Under the pieces are notes generated by a model, which searched no databases, was not told where the DNA came from, and saw nothing but the letters and a program-made list of their open reading frames with translations. Of a stretch of DNA of 64,000 nt, positions 43,560 through 52,133 are shown piece after piece. The DNA is taken from positions 3,578,501 through 3,642,500 of the forward strand of contig NZ_CP108518.1 in assembly GCF_035989885.1 (NCBI RefSeq), given 5' to 3'. Position 1 is the stretch's first letter. Every line of letters begins with the position of its first letter. Source of the stretch: Streptomyces sp. NBC_01232. GTDB taxonomy: Bacteria > Actinomycetota > Actinomycetes > Streptomycetales > Streptomycetaceae. The position numbers and the translations under genes were made by a program.

Positions 43560-44048
43560 CTACTGCCCCTTCGGAAGGCTGGGAATGTCCGGGATACCGG
43601 GAATCGCGGGGATGTCCGGGATGGCCGGGGTGTTCGGCACCTCGGGCAGGCCGTCCACCGGCGGGACCACCGAGTCGATCGGCGGGAGTTCCACCGGCGG
43701 CAGCTGGGGGATGAGCCCGGACAGGTCGGGGAGGTTCAGGTCCGGCAGCTTCGGCAGCTCGATCGGCGGCAGCTTCACCCCGTCGGGCAGCAGGCCCCCG
43801 AGCGACGCGAGCAGGCCCTCCAGGGTCTTGGTGAGGCCGGCCAGGAGGTCGTCGATGGGACCGGCGGCCGCCGCGCGCTGCTCGATCTTCTCGACCTGCT
43901 GCTGAACGGAGGCCACGCGCCCGGTGAGGGCCGCGGAGCCCTCGCCGTCCGCAGCGCCCGCGGGGGTGGCCGCGCCGGACAGTATGACGACGGCGAGAGC
44001 CGACGGGACGAGGAGACGGGCGGCGCGGGACGGCTTCGTGCGGTGCAT
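43560..44048 (-). CDS. Uncharacterised secreted protein with coiled coil and Pro-rich repeats
   Basis: A 162-residue protein. A signal peptide (about 1-32) is followed by a short coiled-coil-like helix (VASVQQQVEKIEQRA) and a Leu/Gly-rich amphipathic stretch (LLAGLTKTLEGLLASLGGLLP). A tail of PELPKLPDLNLPDL/IPDIPAIPGIPDIP-type repeats ends the protein. There is no Cys. AAGGAA precedes the ATG. Its place between chaplin and rodlin genes suggests an accessory structural role at the hyphal surface. The family is not recognised. Confidence 0.78.
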   Translation of the reverse strand: MHRTKPSRAARLLVPSALAVVILSGAATPAGAADGEGSAALTGRVASVQQQVEKIEQRAAAAGPIDDLLAGLTKTLEGLLASLGGLLPDGVKLPPIELPKLPDLNLPDLSGLIPQLPPVELPPIDSVVPPVDGLPEVPNTPAIPDIPAIPGIPDIPSLPKGQ

Positions 44049-44246
44049 GGATGTTCCTTCTCGGGTGGGGACATGGAAACGGACCCGAACGATCCGCTTC
44101 CTCACCCACCGTGCGAACACCTCGCACGGAGCGCAACCGGAGCCCGCGTGGATGCGGGCTGCGTACGGGCTTCGCGCACGCGTCCGGAGGCCACTCACCC
44201 GGGCCGGGGAAAACCTCGACACGCGCAGGCCGTTTGAGTGAAGCAG

Positions 44247-44275
44247 CGGAACCAACCCCCGGACGGGGCAGTTGA
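44247..44275 (+). promoter_or_regulatory. Putative sigma-BldN-type promoter of the second rodlin
   Basis: CGGAAC (44247-44252), 17 nt, AGTTGA (44270-44275). Spacing and distance to the start codon are the same as at the first rodlin gene; the block from GAGTGAAGC to the ATG is 85 nt in both. Confidence 0.42.
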
Positions 44276-44320
44276 CCAGGGCGCTCCATCAGCGGGCACT
44301 CGTGCGACAGAAGGATCAAG

Positions 44321-44731
44321 ATGTTCAAGAAGTTCATGACCGCCGCCGCGGTCTCCGCCGTTGCGATCGGCGCGGGCGCTGCCGCCGCGGCCCCGGCCAT
44401 GGCCATCGGCAACGACAACGGGGTCAACACCGTCAACGGCAACGGTGCCCAGCAGATCTACGGCAACCAGAAGACCGCCGGCGACATGAGCCCGCAGCTC
44501 AGCCTGGTCCAGGGGACCCTCAACAAGCCCTGCATCGGCCTGCCGGCGAAGGTCAACGCCCAGTCGCTCATCGCCGCGCTCAACATCGGCGTCCAGGACA
44601 TCAACGTCCTGTCCAACCCGCAGAACCAGCAGTGCACCGAGAACTCCACCCAGGCCAAGGGCGACGAGCCGCTCTCGCACATCCTGGACAACATCCCGGT
44701 CCTCTCGGGCAACCTCTCGGCCGGCAGCTGA
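44321..44731 (+). CDS. rdlB: Rodlin
   Basis: A 136-residue paralog of the rodlin at 40385, with the same architecture: signal peptide, [14 protein letters not shown], two Cys, and [18 protein letters not shown] at the end. The two paralogs share [16 protein letters not shown] exactly. Retention of two rodlins fits the known rdlA/rdlB pair, although here they are about 4 kb apart and co-oriented rather than adjacent. Confidence 0.93.
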   Translation: MFKKFMTAAAVSAVAIGAGAAAAAPAMAIGNDNGVNTVNGNGAQQIYGNQKTAGDMSPQLSLVQGTLNKPCIGLPAKVNAQSLIAALNIGVQDINVLSNPQNQQCTENSTQAKGDEPLSHILDNIPVLSGNLSAGS

Positions 44732-44789
44732 GCTCCGGTTCCTGCGCCTTCGGGCGATCGCGGGCCGCTGAGCCTGTGGAGTGAATGAC

Positions 44790-44824
44790 GAGGGCCCCGG
44801 CGGCGTCCAGCCGCCGGGGCCCTC
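44790..44824. terminator. Strong terminator after the second rodlin
   Basis: A 15-bp perfect GC-rich stem (44790-44804 with 44810-44824) with a 5-nt loop, between the rodlin and the convergent VKOR gene. Confidence 0.8.
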
Positions 44825-44857
44825 TGCGTACCCCGCCCCGCTCGCCGCTCCCGGCGG

Positions 44858-45508
44858 TCAGCCGGTCCAGAAGTCCCACCAGCGGGTGAGGATCAGCATG
44901 CCGATCACTCCGATGTGCAGGGCGGGCGGCGCCCAGCCGAACTCGGCGAAGAAGCCCCGCAGCGGGGCGGGGGCGGGCAGGACCCGGGTACGGACGTTGT
45001 GCGCGGTGACCGCCCAGAACATCAGCAGGGTCGCCACCCAGGCCAGGCAGCACCACAGGCAGAGCGCGTTGATCTCGTAGAGCGACTGGACCATCAGCCA
45101 GCTGCAGAAGCCGACGCCGAAGAGGGTGCCGGCGTTCAGTCCGAGCCAGAACCAGCCGCGGTAGCGGGCGCCGGCCAGCAGGCCCGCGCCGACGCAGACC
45201 ACGACGCCGTACGCGACGAGCCCCAGCATCGGGTTGGGGAAGCCGAAGGCCGCCGCCTGATCGCTCGCCATCACGCTGCCGCACGAGACGACCGGGTTGA
45301 GACTGCACGCGGGTTTGAAGTCCGGGTCCTCCAGCAGGAGGAACTTGTCGAGGGTGATCACCCAGGAGGCCAGCAGCCCGGCCGCCCCGGTGACGGCCAG
45401 CAGCCACGCCAGGCCCTTCGGAGCCGCGTTCTGTTCGCCCTCGGGTCCACTGCGGGGCCGTACCTGCTGGCGCGGGAGGCCCACTGTATTCGTTGCCATG
45501 TGGCCCAT
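44858..45508 (-). CDS. Vitamin K epoxide reductase (VKOR) family protein
   Basis: A membrane protein of about 216 residues with 5 hydrophobic segments. The VKOR signature Cys pair (ACSLNPVVSCGS) follows the first helix and the CxxC-type redox centre is in ALCLWCCLAW. Bacterial VKOR reoxidises extracytoplasmic thiol oxidases using quinones, supporting disulfide formation. That may serve the nearby Cys-pair chaplins and rodlins, though this link is inference. ATG 45508 or 45499 are both possible starts. Confidence 0.88.
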   Translation of the reverse strand: MGHMATNTVGLPRQQVRPRSGPEGEQNAAPKGLAWLLAVTGAAGLLASWVITLDKFLLLEDPDFKPACSLNPVVSCGSVMASDQAAAFGFPNPMLGLVAYGVVVCVGAGLLAGARYRGWFWLGLNAGTLFGVGFCSWLMVQSLYEINALCLWCCLAWVATLLMFWAVTAHNVRTRVLPAPAPLRGFFAEFGWAPPALHIGVIGMLILTRWWDFWTG

Positions 45509-45691
45509 AGTCCCGCGCTCCCTCCCAGAACGGGCCCAACCATGCTCATCCGTATGCAAGTTGACCTGAAGGTGTGGCGGGAACCTCCGATGCTTCCCGG
45601 ACGTTTTACCGAACCCCGGACGTGATGTCAGAACCAGGGGTTACGTTGAGCTTCCGCGAAGTAACAAGCTGCGACGGCCTGGAGACCCACC

Positions 45692-46462
45692 TTGAGCGAT
45701 CCGTACGAGACAACCGAGGCGCACCTCGAACGACTCCTCGGCCGCGCCCTCAACTCCTTCGACCTGCCGGACAGGCTGGTCGAGCGCCTCGGCACGGCGC
45801 TCGCCCACAGCTCTTCGCTCTACACCACCCACCACAGCCCGGAGTCGGGGATCTGGCGCGAGACGCACCGGCACACCTACCTGCTGACCGACGGCGGTTC
45901 GGTCTCGTTGTGGGAGCTGACGTACCGGCTGGTGGGCGACCGGGCCGTGCGGCACGAGATCTTCGCGAGCAAGGCGGAGACCTGCCTGGCCGTGACCCGG
46001 CTGTTCGGCGAGGCGTCGGCCGGGGCCTCGCCGGATCCGGTGCTGGTGCCGGGTGAGGAGGAGCCGGAGAACGACGTGGCGGTGCTGAGCGCGCTGTACG
46101 CGGCCTCGGCGCCGGTGCAGCGGCACCGGGAGTACGTGGTGGAGCAGTCCGCGGACCACGCCCGCCGGGTGCTGCGGCGCGCGGAGAACGCCGACCGGCC
46201 GGGCGAGCCGCTGGCGACGCTGCTGAGGTCTGCGTACGCGCACCAGATCACGCAGGCGTTCGGTGCGCGGCAGTGCCTCTCCGACGGGCGGGGCGCCGGA
46301 TTCAGCCTGTACGAGCACGCCTTCGTGCTGCTGGACGGGACCGAGGTCAGCCTGTGGGAGGTCGAGCACACGGCGACGCCCGACGGACGGCACATGTGCG
46401 AGGTGTACGCGAGCGAGGCGGCCGCGCGCGGAGCCATGGAGCTCCGCGCCCGCGTGCGGTGA
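45692..46462 (+). CDS. DUF6227 family protein
   Basis: A 256-residue soluble protein. It begins with TTG at 45692, supported by GGAGA 8 nt upstream and the sequence MSDPYETTEAHLERLLGRALNSF. Two similar halves are visible: each contains a VSLWEL/VSLWEV strand after a LLTDGG/LLDGTE turn, suggesting an internal duplication. It fits the Streptomyces DUF6227 family as I remember it. Function is unknown. It is convergent with the fruK-like gene, with only 12 nt between stops. Confidence 0.75.
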   Translation: MSDPYETTEAHLERLLGRALNSFDLPDRLVERLGTALAHSSSLYTTHHSPESGIWRETHRHTYLLTDGGSVSLWELTYRLVGDRAVRHEIFASKAETCLAVTRLFGEASAGASPDPVLVPGEEEPENDVAVLSALYAASAPVQRHREYVVEQSADHARRVLRRAENADRPGEPLATLLRSAYAHQITQAFGARQCLSDGRGAGFSLYEHAFVLLDGTEVSLWEVEHTATPDGRHMCEVYASEAAARGAMELRARVR

Positions 46463-46474
46463 CGGGGCGGGCGG

Positions 46475-47425
46475 TCAGGGCGTTCCGGGATTCCGGAGCG
46501 GGAGGTCCAGGGGCGGGTCCTGGGTGATGCGGACCCGGTCGGGGCGCAGGTCCGAGGGCGTCGGCACGGCGCTGCCCGGCAGTTGGACCGCGGCGGCGCC
46601 GTGGGCCAGCGCCGAGGCGAGGGCGCCCGGGCCGGTGCCGCCCGCGATGAGGAAACCGGCCAGCGCGGCGCCCCCCGCTCCTGCGGTGCTGCGCACCACC
46701 GGGACCGGAGCGGTGCCGTGGTGGGTGCCCTCGGCCGAGACCAGGAGCCGGCCGTCCCCGCCGAGGGAGACCAGTACGGCTCCGGCGCCCAGGTCCCGGA
46801 GCTCATCCGCGGCCTTGACCACGTCGCCCAGGGTGGGCAGCGGGCGGCCCACCGTCGCAGCCAGCCCCGACGCGCCCACCTTGATCACCTCGGGGCGGGC
46901 CGCCAGCGCCGCGGACAGGGCGGGGCCCGAGGTGTCCAGGGCGATGCGGGCGCCCGCGGCGTGCGCCCGGGTGACGAGGTCGGCGTACCACTCGGGCCCG
47001 AGGCCGCGCGGGAGGCTGCCGCCGGCGGCGATCCAGGCGGCTTCGGCGGCGGCGGAGCGGACGGTGTCCAGGAGGAGGCCGGATTCCTCCCGGGAGAGCT
47101 CCGGACCAGGTGAGTTGATCTTCGTGAGGGTGCCGTCCGGTTCGGCGAGGGAGATGTGGGAGCGGGTCTGGCCGGCGATCGAAACGGCCGTGACGTCCAC
47201 GCCCCGGGCGCCGAGGAGTTCGGCGAGCAGGACGCCGGGGGCGCCGCCGAGCGGGAGGACCGCCGTCGTGCGGACGCCCGCGGCAGCCACCGCGCGGGAG
47301 ACGTTGACGCCCTTGCCCCCGGGGTCGACCCGCTCGCCGTCGGCGCGCAGTACCCGGCCCCGGTCCAGCGCGGGGACCGCGTAGGTCCGGTCGAGGGAGG
47401 GATTGGGGGTGACGGTGAGGATCAT
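46475..47425 (-). CDS. fruK: FruK-like PfkB-family protein with degenerate active site
   Basis: A 316-residue protein closely resembling 1-phosphofructokinase: MILTVTPNPSLDRTY, DPGGKGVNVSRA and LTKINSPGPEL are intact. The second PfkB signature should read GAGD, with Asp as catalytic base. Here it is GAGG, with Gly252 encoded at 46670-46672. The conserved KPN loop is also changed, to Lys182-Val-Gly. Both changes argue for loss of kinase activity. The gene overlaps its DeoR regulator (ATGA). No fruA (PTS fructose transporter) follows, although fruR-fruK-fruA is the usual order in Streptomyces. Confidence 0.8.
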   Translation of the reverse strand: MILTVTPNPSLDRTYAVPALDRGRVLRADGERVDPGGKGVNVSRAVAAAGVRTTAVLPLGGAPGVLLAELLGARGVDVTAVSIAGQTRSHISLAEPDGTLTKINSPGPELSREESGLLLDTVRSAAAEAAWIAAGGSLPRGLGPEWYADLVTRAHAAGARIALDTSGPALSAALAARPEVIKVGASGLAATVGRPLPTLGDVVKAADELRDLGAGAVLVSLGGDGRLLVSAEGTHHGTAPVPVVRSTAGAGGAALAGFLIAGGTGPGALASALAHGAAAVQLPGSAVPTPSDLRPDRVRITQDPPLDLPLRNPGTP

Positions 47426-48183
47426 ACGAGCGCAACTTCCGTACCGGCGGCCTCGATCGACGCCTTGTGAGCGGGGGTGAGTCCCGTGTCCGTGATGAGC
47501 AGGTCGACCTCGGCGAAGGAGCCGAAGCGCGCGAAGTGCTCCTGTCCGGCCTTCGCGGAGTCGGCGAGGAGGACGACGCGGCGGGCGGCGGCCACGGCGG
47601 CGCGCTTGACGGCCGCCTCGGCGAGGTCGGGGGTGGTCAGACCGCCTTCGGCCGTGAACCCGTTGGTCGCGAGGAAGAGCACGTCGGCGCGGATCTCGGC
47701 GTACGCGCGCAGTGCCCACGCGTCGACGGCGGCGCGGGTGCGGTGGCGGACACGGCCTCCGACGAGGTGGAGGTCGATGCCGGTGTGGTCGGCGAGCCGG
47801 GCCGCTACCGGGAGCGCGTGGGTGACCACGGTGAGGGCGACGTCGACGGGGATGGCGGCCGCCAGCCGGGCGATGGTGCTGCCGGCGTCCAGGACGATGC
47901 TGCCGCCGTCGGGGAGCTCCGCCAGCGCGGCGGCCGCGATGCGGCGCTTCTCGTCGGCGGCGGTGCCCTCGCGCTCGGTGAGGTCGGGCTCGAAGTCGAG
48001 GCGGCCGGCCGGGATGGCCCCGCCGTGCGTCCGGCGCAGGAGGCCGGACCGGTCGAGGGCCGTGAGATCGCGGCGTACGGTCTCGGCGGTGACCCGGAAC
48101 CGGTCGGCCAGGGAGAGCACGTCGACGCTGCCCGCTTCGCGGGCGAGGCGGAGGATCTCCTGGCGGCGCTCCGGTGCGTACAT
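47422..48183 (-). CDS. DeoR/GlpR family regulator (FruR-like)
   Basis: A 253-residue repressor. The N-terminal winged helix is ERRQEILRLAREAGSVDVLSLADRFRVTAETVRRDLTAL. The DeoR sensor domain follows, with DGGSIVLDAGSTIARLA and LLITDTGLTPAHKASIEAAG. Such proteins bind sugar phosphates; next to a FruK-like gene the ligand would be fructose-1-phosphate. ATG 48183 matches the family start (MYAPERR); ATG 48204 adds 7 residues. Neither has a clear ribosome binding site. Confidence 0.85.
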   Translation of the reverse strand: MYAPERRQEILRLAREAGSVDVLSLADRFRVTAETVRRDLTALDRSGLLRRTHGGAIPAGRLDFEPDLTEREGTAADEKRRIAAAALAELPDGGSIVLDAGSTIARLAAAIPVDVALTVVTHALPVAARLADHTGIDLHLVGGRVRHRTRAAVDAWALRAYAEIRADVLFLATNGFTAEGGLTTPDLAEAAVKRAAVAAARRVVLLADSAKAGQEHFARFGSFAEVDLLITDTGLTPAHKASIEAAGTEVALV

Positions 48184-48254
48184 GTGGATTTGCGTCCGCT
48201 TCATACCCGATTGGATGATTTCGCCCCACCATACGGGTGTTTGCGGAGGGAAAC

Positions 48255-48300
48255 AAAAAAGAACGGACATGGCCGCCCCCAGGGGCGGCCATGTCCGTTC
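48255..48300 (-). terminator. Intrinsic terminator of the MFS gene
   Basis: A 19-bp perfect stem (48261-48279 with 48282-48300) is followed, on the minus strand, by a run of six U. This is a textbook intrinsic terminator, rare in this GC-rich genome. It lies 22 nt after the MFS stop and before the DeoR promoter. Confidence 0.88.
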
Positions 48301-48322
48301 GACGGTGGCGCGGAAGGGCCGG

Positions 48323-49885
48323 TCAGACGGCCGGGACCTTCTCGGCGGTGCGGCCGGCGTGCTCGGCGGCACCCTCGCGCTCCTCCATCGGGATCGCCCT
48401 GCGCGGCAGTACGAACATCAGCGCGAAGATCACGACCAGTACGGCCACGACCCACCACAGGGCACCGCGGAAGGCCTCGACGTAGGACGGGCCGAAGACC
48501 ATGTCGTTCTCGATCAGACCGAAGAAGACGACGGAGGTCAGGGCGAGACCCAGCGCATTGCCCATCTGGCCGGTGGTGTTGATCAGCCCCGAGGCGGATC
48601 CGGCGTGCTCGCGCGGCACCTCGGAGAGCACGGTGTCGTTCAGCGGGGCCACGATCAGGCCCATGCCCACACCCATGACGACAAGCGGGGCCGCCATCTG
48701 CCAGGAGGCGATCTCCATGCCGTAGTGCTGCGACTCCCAGATGTAGAGGAGCAGACCGGCGGCCATGACCAGCGCACCGGCCTGGAGCACCTTGCGGCCG
48801 AAGCGGGGGACGAGCTTCTCGACCGAGAGGCCCGCGGCGACCGAGACGGCGATGGAGAACGGGATGCCGGTCAGGCCCGCGCGCAGCACGCTCCAGCCGA
48901 GGCCCATCTGCATGTACATCGTCCAGACCAGGAAGAAGATGCCGGTGGCGATGCCGAAGGTCAGCTGGACCGCGATACCGCCGGCGAAGCTCTTGACCTT
49001 GAAGAGGGAGAGCTCGACGAGCGGGGACCCATCCTTCTTGATCTTGTACTTCTCGTACGCGATGAAGGCGGCGAAGACGAAGGGCGCCGCGCTCATGCAG
49101 ACGAACCCCCACATCGGCCAGTCGTTCTCGTGGCCGTGGGTCAGCGGGAAGATCAGCAGGACCAGGGCGAGCGTCGCGAGGACGACACCGACGAGGTCCA
49201 GGCGCAGCGCCTGCGGGGCCTTGGACTCGGCGATGAACTTGCGGCCCAGGATCACGCCCATGACGCCCACGGGCAGGTTGATCAGGAAGATCGGGCGCCA
49301 GCCGAGACCGAAGAGGTCCCACTCGATGAGCAGCGCGCCGAGCAGCGGGCCCGAGACGGCGGCGAGGCCCACGATCGCGCCGAACATGCCGAAGACCTTG
49401 CCGCGTTCCTGCGGCGGGAAGGTGACGTGGATGATCGCCAGGACCTGCGGCACCATCAGGGCGGCCATGCCGCCCTGGAGGAGGCGGGCGACGACGAGCA
49501 CGTCCGGGGTCGAGGCGATGCCGCAGAGCAGCGAGGCCGCGGTGAAGCCGGCGATGCCGATGAGGAAGATGCGCTTGCGGCCGTAGATGTCACCGAGACG
49601 GCCGCCGGTGATCAGGCCGGCGGCGAAGGCGAGGGCGTAGCCCGCGGTGATCCACTGGATCGCGCTGGTGGAGGCGCCGAAGTCCTCGCGCATGGTGCGG
49701 ATGGCTATGTTGACGATCGTGACGTCGACCAGGTCCATGAAGGCCGCGGTCATCACGATGGCGAGCGCCAGCCAGCGGCGGCGGTCGGCGGTCGGGCTGG
49801 GTGCGTCGTGGGCTACGTCGTTCCGCTCTTCTTGTGTGGGCCCGTTCTCTCTTTCGGGCGCTGTCTTGGACGTCTCGGTGCTCAT
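48323..49885 (-). CDS. MFS drug exporter, DHA2 (14-TMS) type
   Basis: A 520-residue exporter of the EmrB/QacA type with about 14 hydrophobic helices. Motif A is GRLGDIYGRKRIFLIG, motif D1 is DLVDVTIVNIAI, and motif C is GLAAVSGPLLGALL. It likely exports cationic or lipophilic compounds using the proton gradient. The mRNA sequence before the ATG (TTTCTCCTC) has no Shine-Dalgarno, which suggests a leaderless or very short leader. It is divergent from a WYL-type regulator. Confidence 0.9.
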   Translation of the reverse strand: MSTETSKTAPERENGPTQEERNDVAHDAPSPTADRRRWLALAIVMTAAFMDLVDVTIVNIAIRTMREDFGASTSAIQWITAGYALAFAAGLITGGRLGDIYGRKRIFLIGIAGFTAASLLCGIASTPDVLVVARLLQGGMAALMVPQVLAIIHVTFPPQERGKVFGMFGAIVGLAAVSGPLLGALLIEWDLFGLGWRPIFLINLPVGVMGVILGRKFIAESKAPQALRLDLVGVVLATLALVLLIFPLTHGHENDWPMWGFVCMSAAPFVFAAFIAYEKYKIKKDGSPLVELSLFKVKSFAGGIAVQLTFGIATGIFFLVWTMYMQMGLGWSVLRAGLTGIPFSIAVSVAAGLSVEKLVPRFGRKVLQAGALVMAAGLLLYIWESQHYGMEIASWQMAAPLVVMGVGMGLIVAPLNDTVLSEVPREHAGSASGLINTTGQMGNALGLALTSVVFFGLIENDMVFGPSYVEAFRGALWWVVAVLVVIFALMFVLPRRAIPMEEREGAAEHAGRTAEKVPAV

Positions 49886-49896
49886 GAGGAGAAACT

Positions 49897-49909
49897 TAGA
49901 CGGCGTCTA
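49897..49909. promoter_or_regulatory. Operator-like palindrome in the MFS/WYL divergent promoter
   Basis: TAGACG-G-CGTCTA is a perfect 13-bp palindrome, 12 nt from the MFS start and 39 nt from the regulator start. It may be the site bound by the WYL regulator. Confidence 0.5.
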
Positions 49910-49947
49910 GGTCAGTCTGTGTCCTATTTCGCTGGCAGCCTGGATTC

Positions 49948-50907
49948 ATGACCGACACCCCCGCACGGCTGCTCTCCCTGCTGTCCCTCCTCCAGACCCC
50001 GCGCGAATGGCCCGGGAGCGAGCTGGCACAGCGGCTCCGGGTGAGCGCACGGACGATCCGGCGCGACATCGAGCGGCTGCGGGAGCTCGGCTACCCGGTG
50101 GAGGCCACGCTGGGCGCCGAGGGCGGGTACCGGCTGGTGGCGGGGGCGGCGATGCCGCCGCTGCTCCTCGACGACGAGGAGGCCGTGGCGATCGCGGTGG
50201 GGCTGCGGGCGGGGGCCGGGCACGCGATCGAGGGGGTCGAGGAGGCCTCCGTACGGGCCCTGGCGAAGCTGGAGCAGGTCCTGCCCTCGCGGCTGCGGCA
50301 CCGGGTGAGCGCGCTGCAGTCGGCCACGATCGCGCTGACGCGGGGGGACGGGGCGAGCGTGGACCCGCGGACGCTGACGGTGATGGCCGGGGCGGTGGCC
50401 GGGCCGGAGCGGCTGCGGTTCGCCTACCGGGCGGGGAACGGGGCCGAGACGCGGCGGCTGGTGGAGCCTTACCGGCTGGTGAGCACGGGGAGCCGGTGGT
50501 ACCTGGTCGCCTACGACCTGGAGCGGGAGGACTGGCGGACCTTCCGGGTGGACCGGGTCGACGAGGCGTTCGCCACGGGAGCCCGGTTCACACGGCGGGA
50601 GCTGCCGATGGAGGCGGAGGAGTTCGTGCGGCGGGGGCTGCGGGGCGGGGAGAAGCAGCCCTACCGGGTGGAGGTCGGCTTCGCGGCGGGCCCGGAGGAG
50701 CTGCCGGCCTGGCTGCGGGCCGCGGCCCTGCCGGGCGACGGGGAGGAGACCTCGGTGCGCTTCGAGAGTGCGGACGCACCGGAGTGGATGGCGGCGCGGC
50801 TCGCCCTGACGGGGCTGCCGTTCACCGTGCGGGAGCCGGCGGAGCTGCGGGCGGCGGCCGGGGCGCTGGCCGCCCGGCTCGCCGGGGCGGTGGCGGGACC
50901 TGCCTGA
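49948..50907 (+). CDS. HTH/WYL-domain transcriptional regulator
   Basis: A 319-residue protein. An N-terminal DeoR-like HTH (LAQRLRVSARTIRRDIERLRELG) is followed by a WYL domain (about 140-220; RLVEPYRLVSTGSRWYLVAYDLEREDWRTFRVDRV) and a C-terminal WCX extension. WYL proteins respond to nucleotides or ssDNA in some systems. Placed opposite an exporter, it probably regulates that gene and itself. No Shine-Dalgarno is seen before the ATG. Confidence 0.9.
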   Translation: MTDTPARLLSLLSLLQTPREWPGSELAQRLRVSARTIRRDIERLRELGYPVEATLGAEGGYRLVAGAAMPPLLLDDEEAVAIAVGLRAGAGHAIEGVEEASVRALAKLEQVLPSRLRHRVSALQSATIALTRGDGASVDPRTLTVMAGAVAGPERLRFAYRAGNGAETRRLVEPYRLVSTGSRWYLVAYDLEREDWRTFRVDRVDEAFATGARFTRRELPMEAEEFVRRGLRGGEKQPYRVEVGFAAGPEELPAWLRAAALPGDGEETSVRFESADAPEWMAARLALTGLPFTVREPAELRAAAGALAARLAGAVAGPA

Positions 50908-50933
50908 CGGGGCACGGACGACCGGGCCATTCC

Positions 50934-50964
50934 GGTCGGGCGGTCGGGCGGTCGGGCGGGGTCG
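50934..50964 (+). repeat. Short GCGGTCGG tandem repeat
   Basis: Three to four copies of an 8-mer (GGTCGGGC) lie between the WYL gene and the hrdD terminator. It looks like simple-sequence expansion. Confidence 0.55.
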
Positions 50965-50984
50965 CCCCGGGCCGGGGCAGGAGA

Positions 50985-51022
50985 GAGCCCCGGCGCCTGG
51001 GGGGGGATAGGCACCGGGGCTC
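50985..51022 (-). terminator. Terminator downstream of hrdD
   Basis: GAGCCCCGG (50985-50993) pairs with CCGGGGCTC (51014-51022), with additional inner pairing. It lies 18 nt after the hrdD stop. Confidence 0.65.
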
Positions 51023-51040
51023 GTATGGGGGCGGAGGCTC

Positions 51041-52018
51041 TCAGGCCACCGCGTCGAAGCCGGTGTCGCGCGCCATCTTCTTCAGCTCCAGCAGCGCGTG
51101 CTTCTCGATCTGGCGGATCCGCTCCCGGGTGAGGCCGTGCTGCTTGCCGACCTCCGTCAGGGTCCGCTCCCGGCCGTCGTCGATGCCGTACCGCATCTTG
51201 ATGATCGACGCGGTGCGCTGGTCGAGCTTGCCCAGCAGGTCCTCCAGCTCCTCGCTGCGCAGCAGCGAGAGCACGGACTGCTCGGGCGAGATCGCAGAGG
51301 TGTCCTCCAGGAGGTCACCGAACTGGGTGTCGCCGTCGTCGTCGACCGCCATGTTCAGGCTGACCGGGTCGCGCGCCCAGTCCAGTACGTCTCCCACGCG
51401 CTTCTCCGTCGTGTCCAGCTCGGCGGCGATCTCGGCGTGCTCCGGATCGCGGCCGTTCTCCCGGTTGAACTCGCGCTGGACGCGGCGGATCCGGCCGAGC
51501 TCCTCGACCAGGTGAACGGGGAGGCGGATGGTGCGGGACTGGTCCGCGATGGACCGGGTGATCGCCTGGCGGATCCACCACGTGGCGTACGTGGAGAACT
51601 TGAAGCCCTTGGCGTAGTCGAACTTCTCGACCGCGCGGACCAGGCCCGCGTTGCCCTCCTGGATCAGGTCGAGGAGGGGCAGGCCGCTGCGCGGATAGCG
51701 CCGGGCGACGGCCACGACGAGGCGGAGATTGGACCGGATGAAGACTTCCTTGGCGTGCTCGCCCTCGACGGCCAGCACTTCCAGCTCTTCGCGGGCCGGG
51801 GTCTCCCCGTCCCGCTCTATCGCCCCGTCGAGGATCTGCTGGGCATAGACGCCCGCCTCGATGATCTGGGACAGCTCCACTTCCTTGGCGGCGTCGAGCA
51901 GCGGGGTGCGCGCGATCTCGTCCAGGTACATGCCGACCAGGTCGCGGTCTGCGATCTCCCCGCCCACAGCGCGGGCGCTGCTCGTGGACTGACGACGGGC
52001 GACGGCGCGGGTTGCCAT
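51041..52018 (-). CDS. hrdD: RNA polymerase sigma factor HrdD
   Basis: A 325-residue group 2 (principal-like) sigma-70 factor. Region 1.2 is [16 protein letters not shown]. Region 2 includes [12 protein letters not shown] and [30 protein letters not shown]. Region 4 ends with [28 protein letters not shown]. Length, N-terminus ([12 protein letters not shown]) and Asp-rich region 3 fit HrdD of Streptomyces. AAGGGAG precedes the ATG. A sigma-R-type promoter about 116 nt upstream matches the known oxidative-stress control of hrdD. HrdD supports stress-phase transcription and is dispensable in S. coelicolor. Confidence 0.92.
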   Translation of the reverse strand: MATRAVARRQSTSSARAVGGEIADRDLVGMYLDEIARTPLLDAAKEVELSQIIEAGVYAQQILDGAIERDGETPAREELEVLAVEGEHAKEVFIRSNLRLVVAVARRYPRSGLPLLDLIQEGNAGLVRAVEKFDYAKGFKFSTYATWWIRQAITRSIADQSRTIRLPVHLVEELGRIRRVQREFNRENGRDPEHAEIAAELDTTEKRVGDVLDWARDPVSLNMAVDDDGDTQFGDLLEDTSAISPEQSVLSLLRSEELEDLLGKLDQRTASIIKMRYGIDDGRERTLTEVGKQHGLTRERIRQIEKHALLELKKMARDTGFDAVA

Positions 52019-52133
52019 GCGTGCTCCCTTGCGAAGTGTTCGGTCGCGGTGCGGCTGGTGGACGCCACGGGGGACGGCTGCCAACCGGTCCGGAACGTCA
52101 CGGACACTCTCCCGAGTGCCCGCTTCCGAAGGA

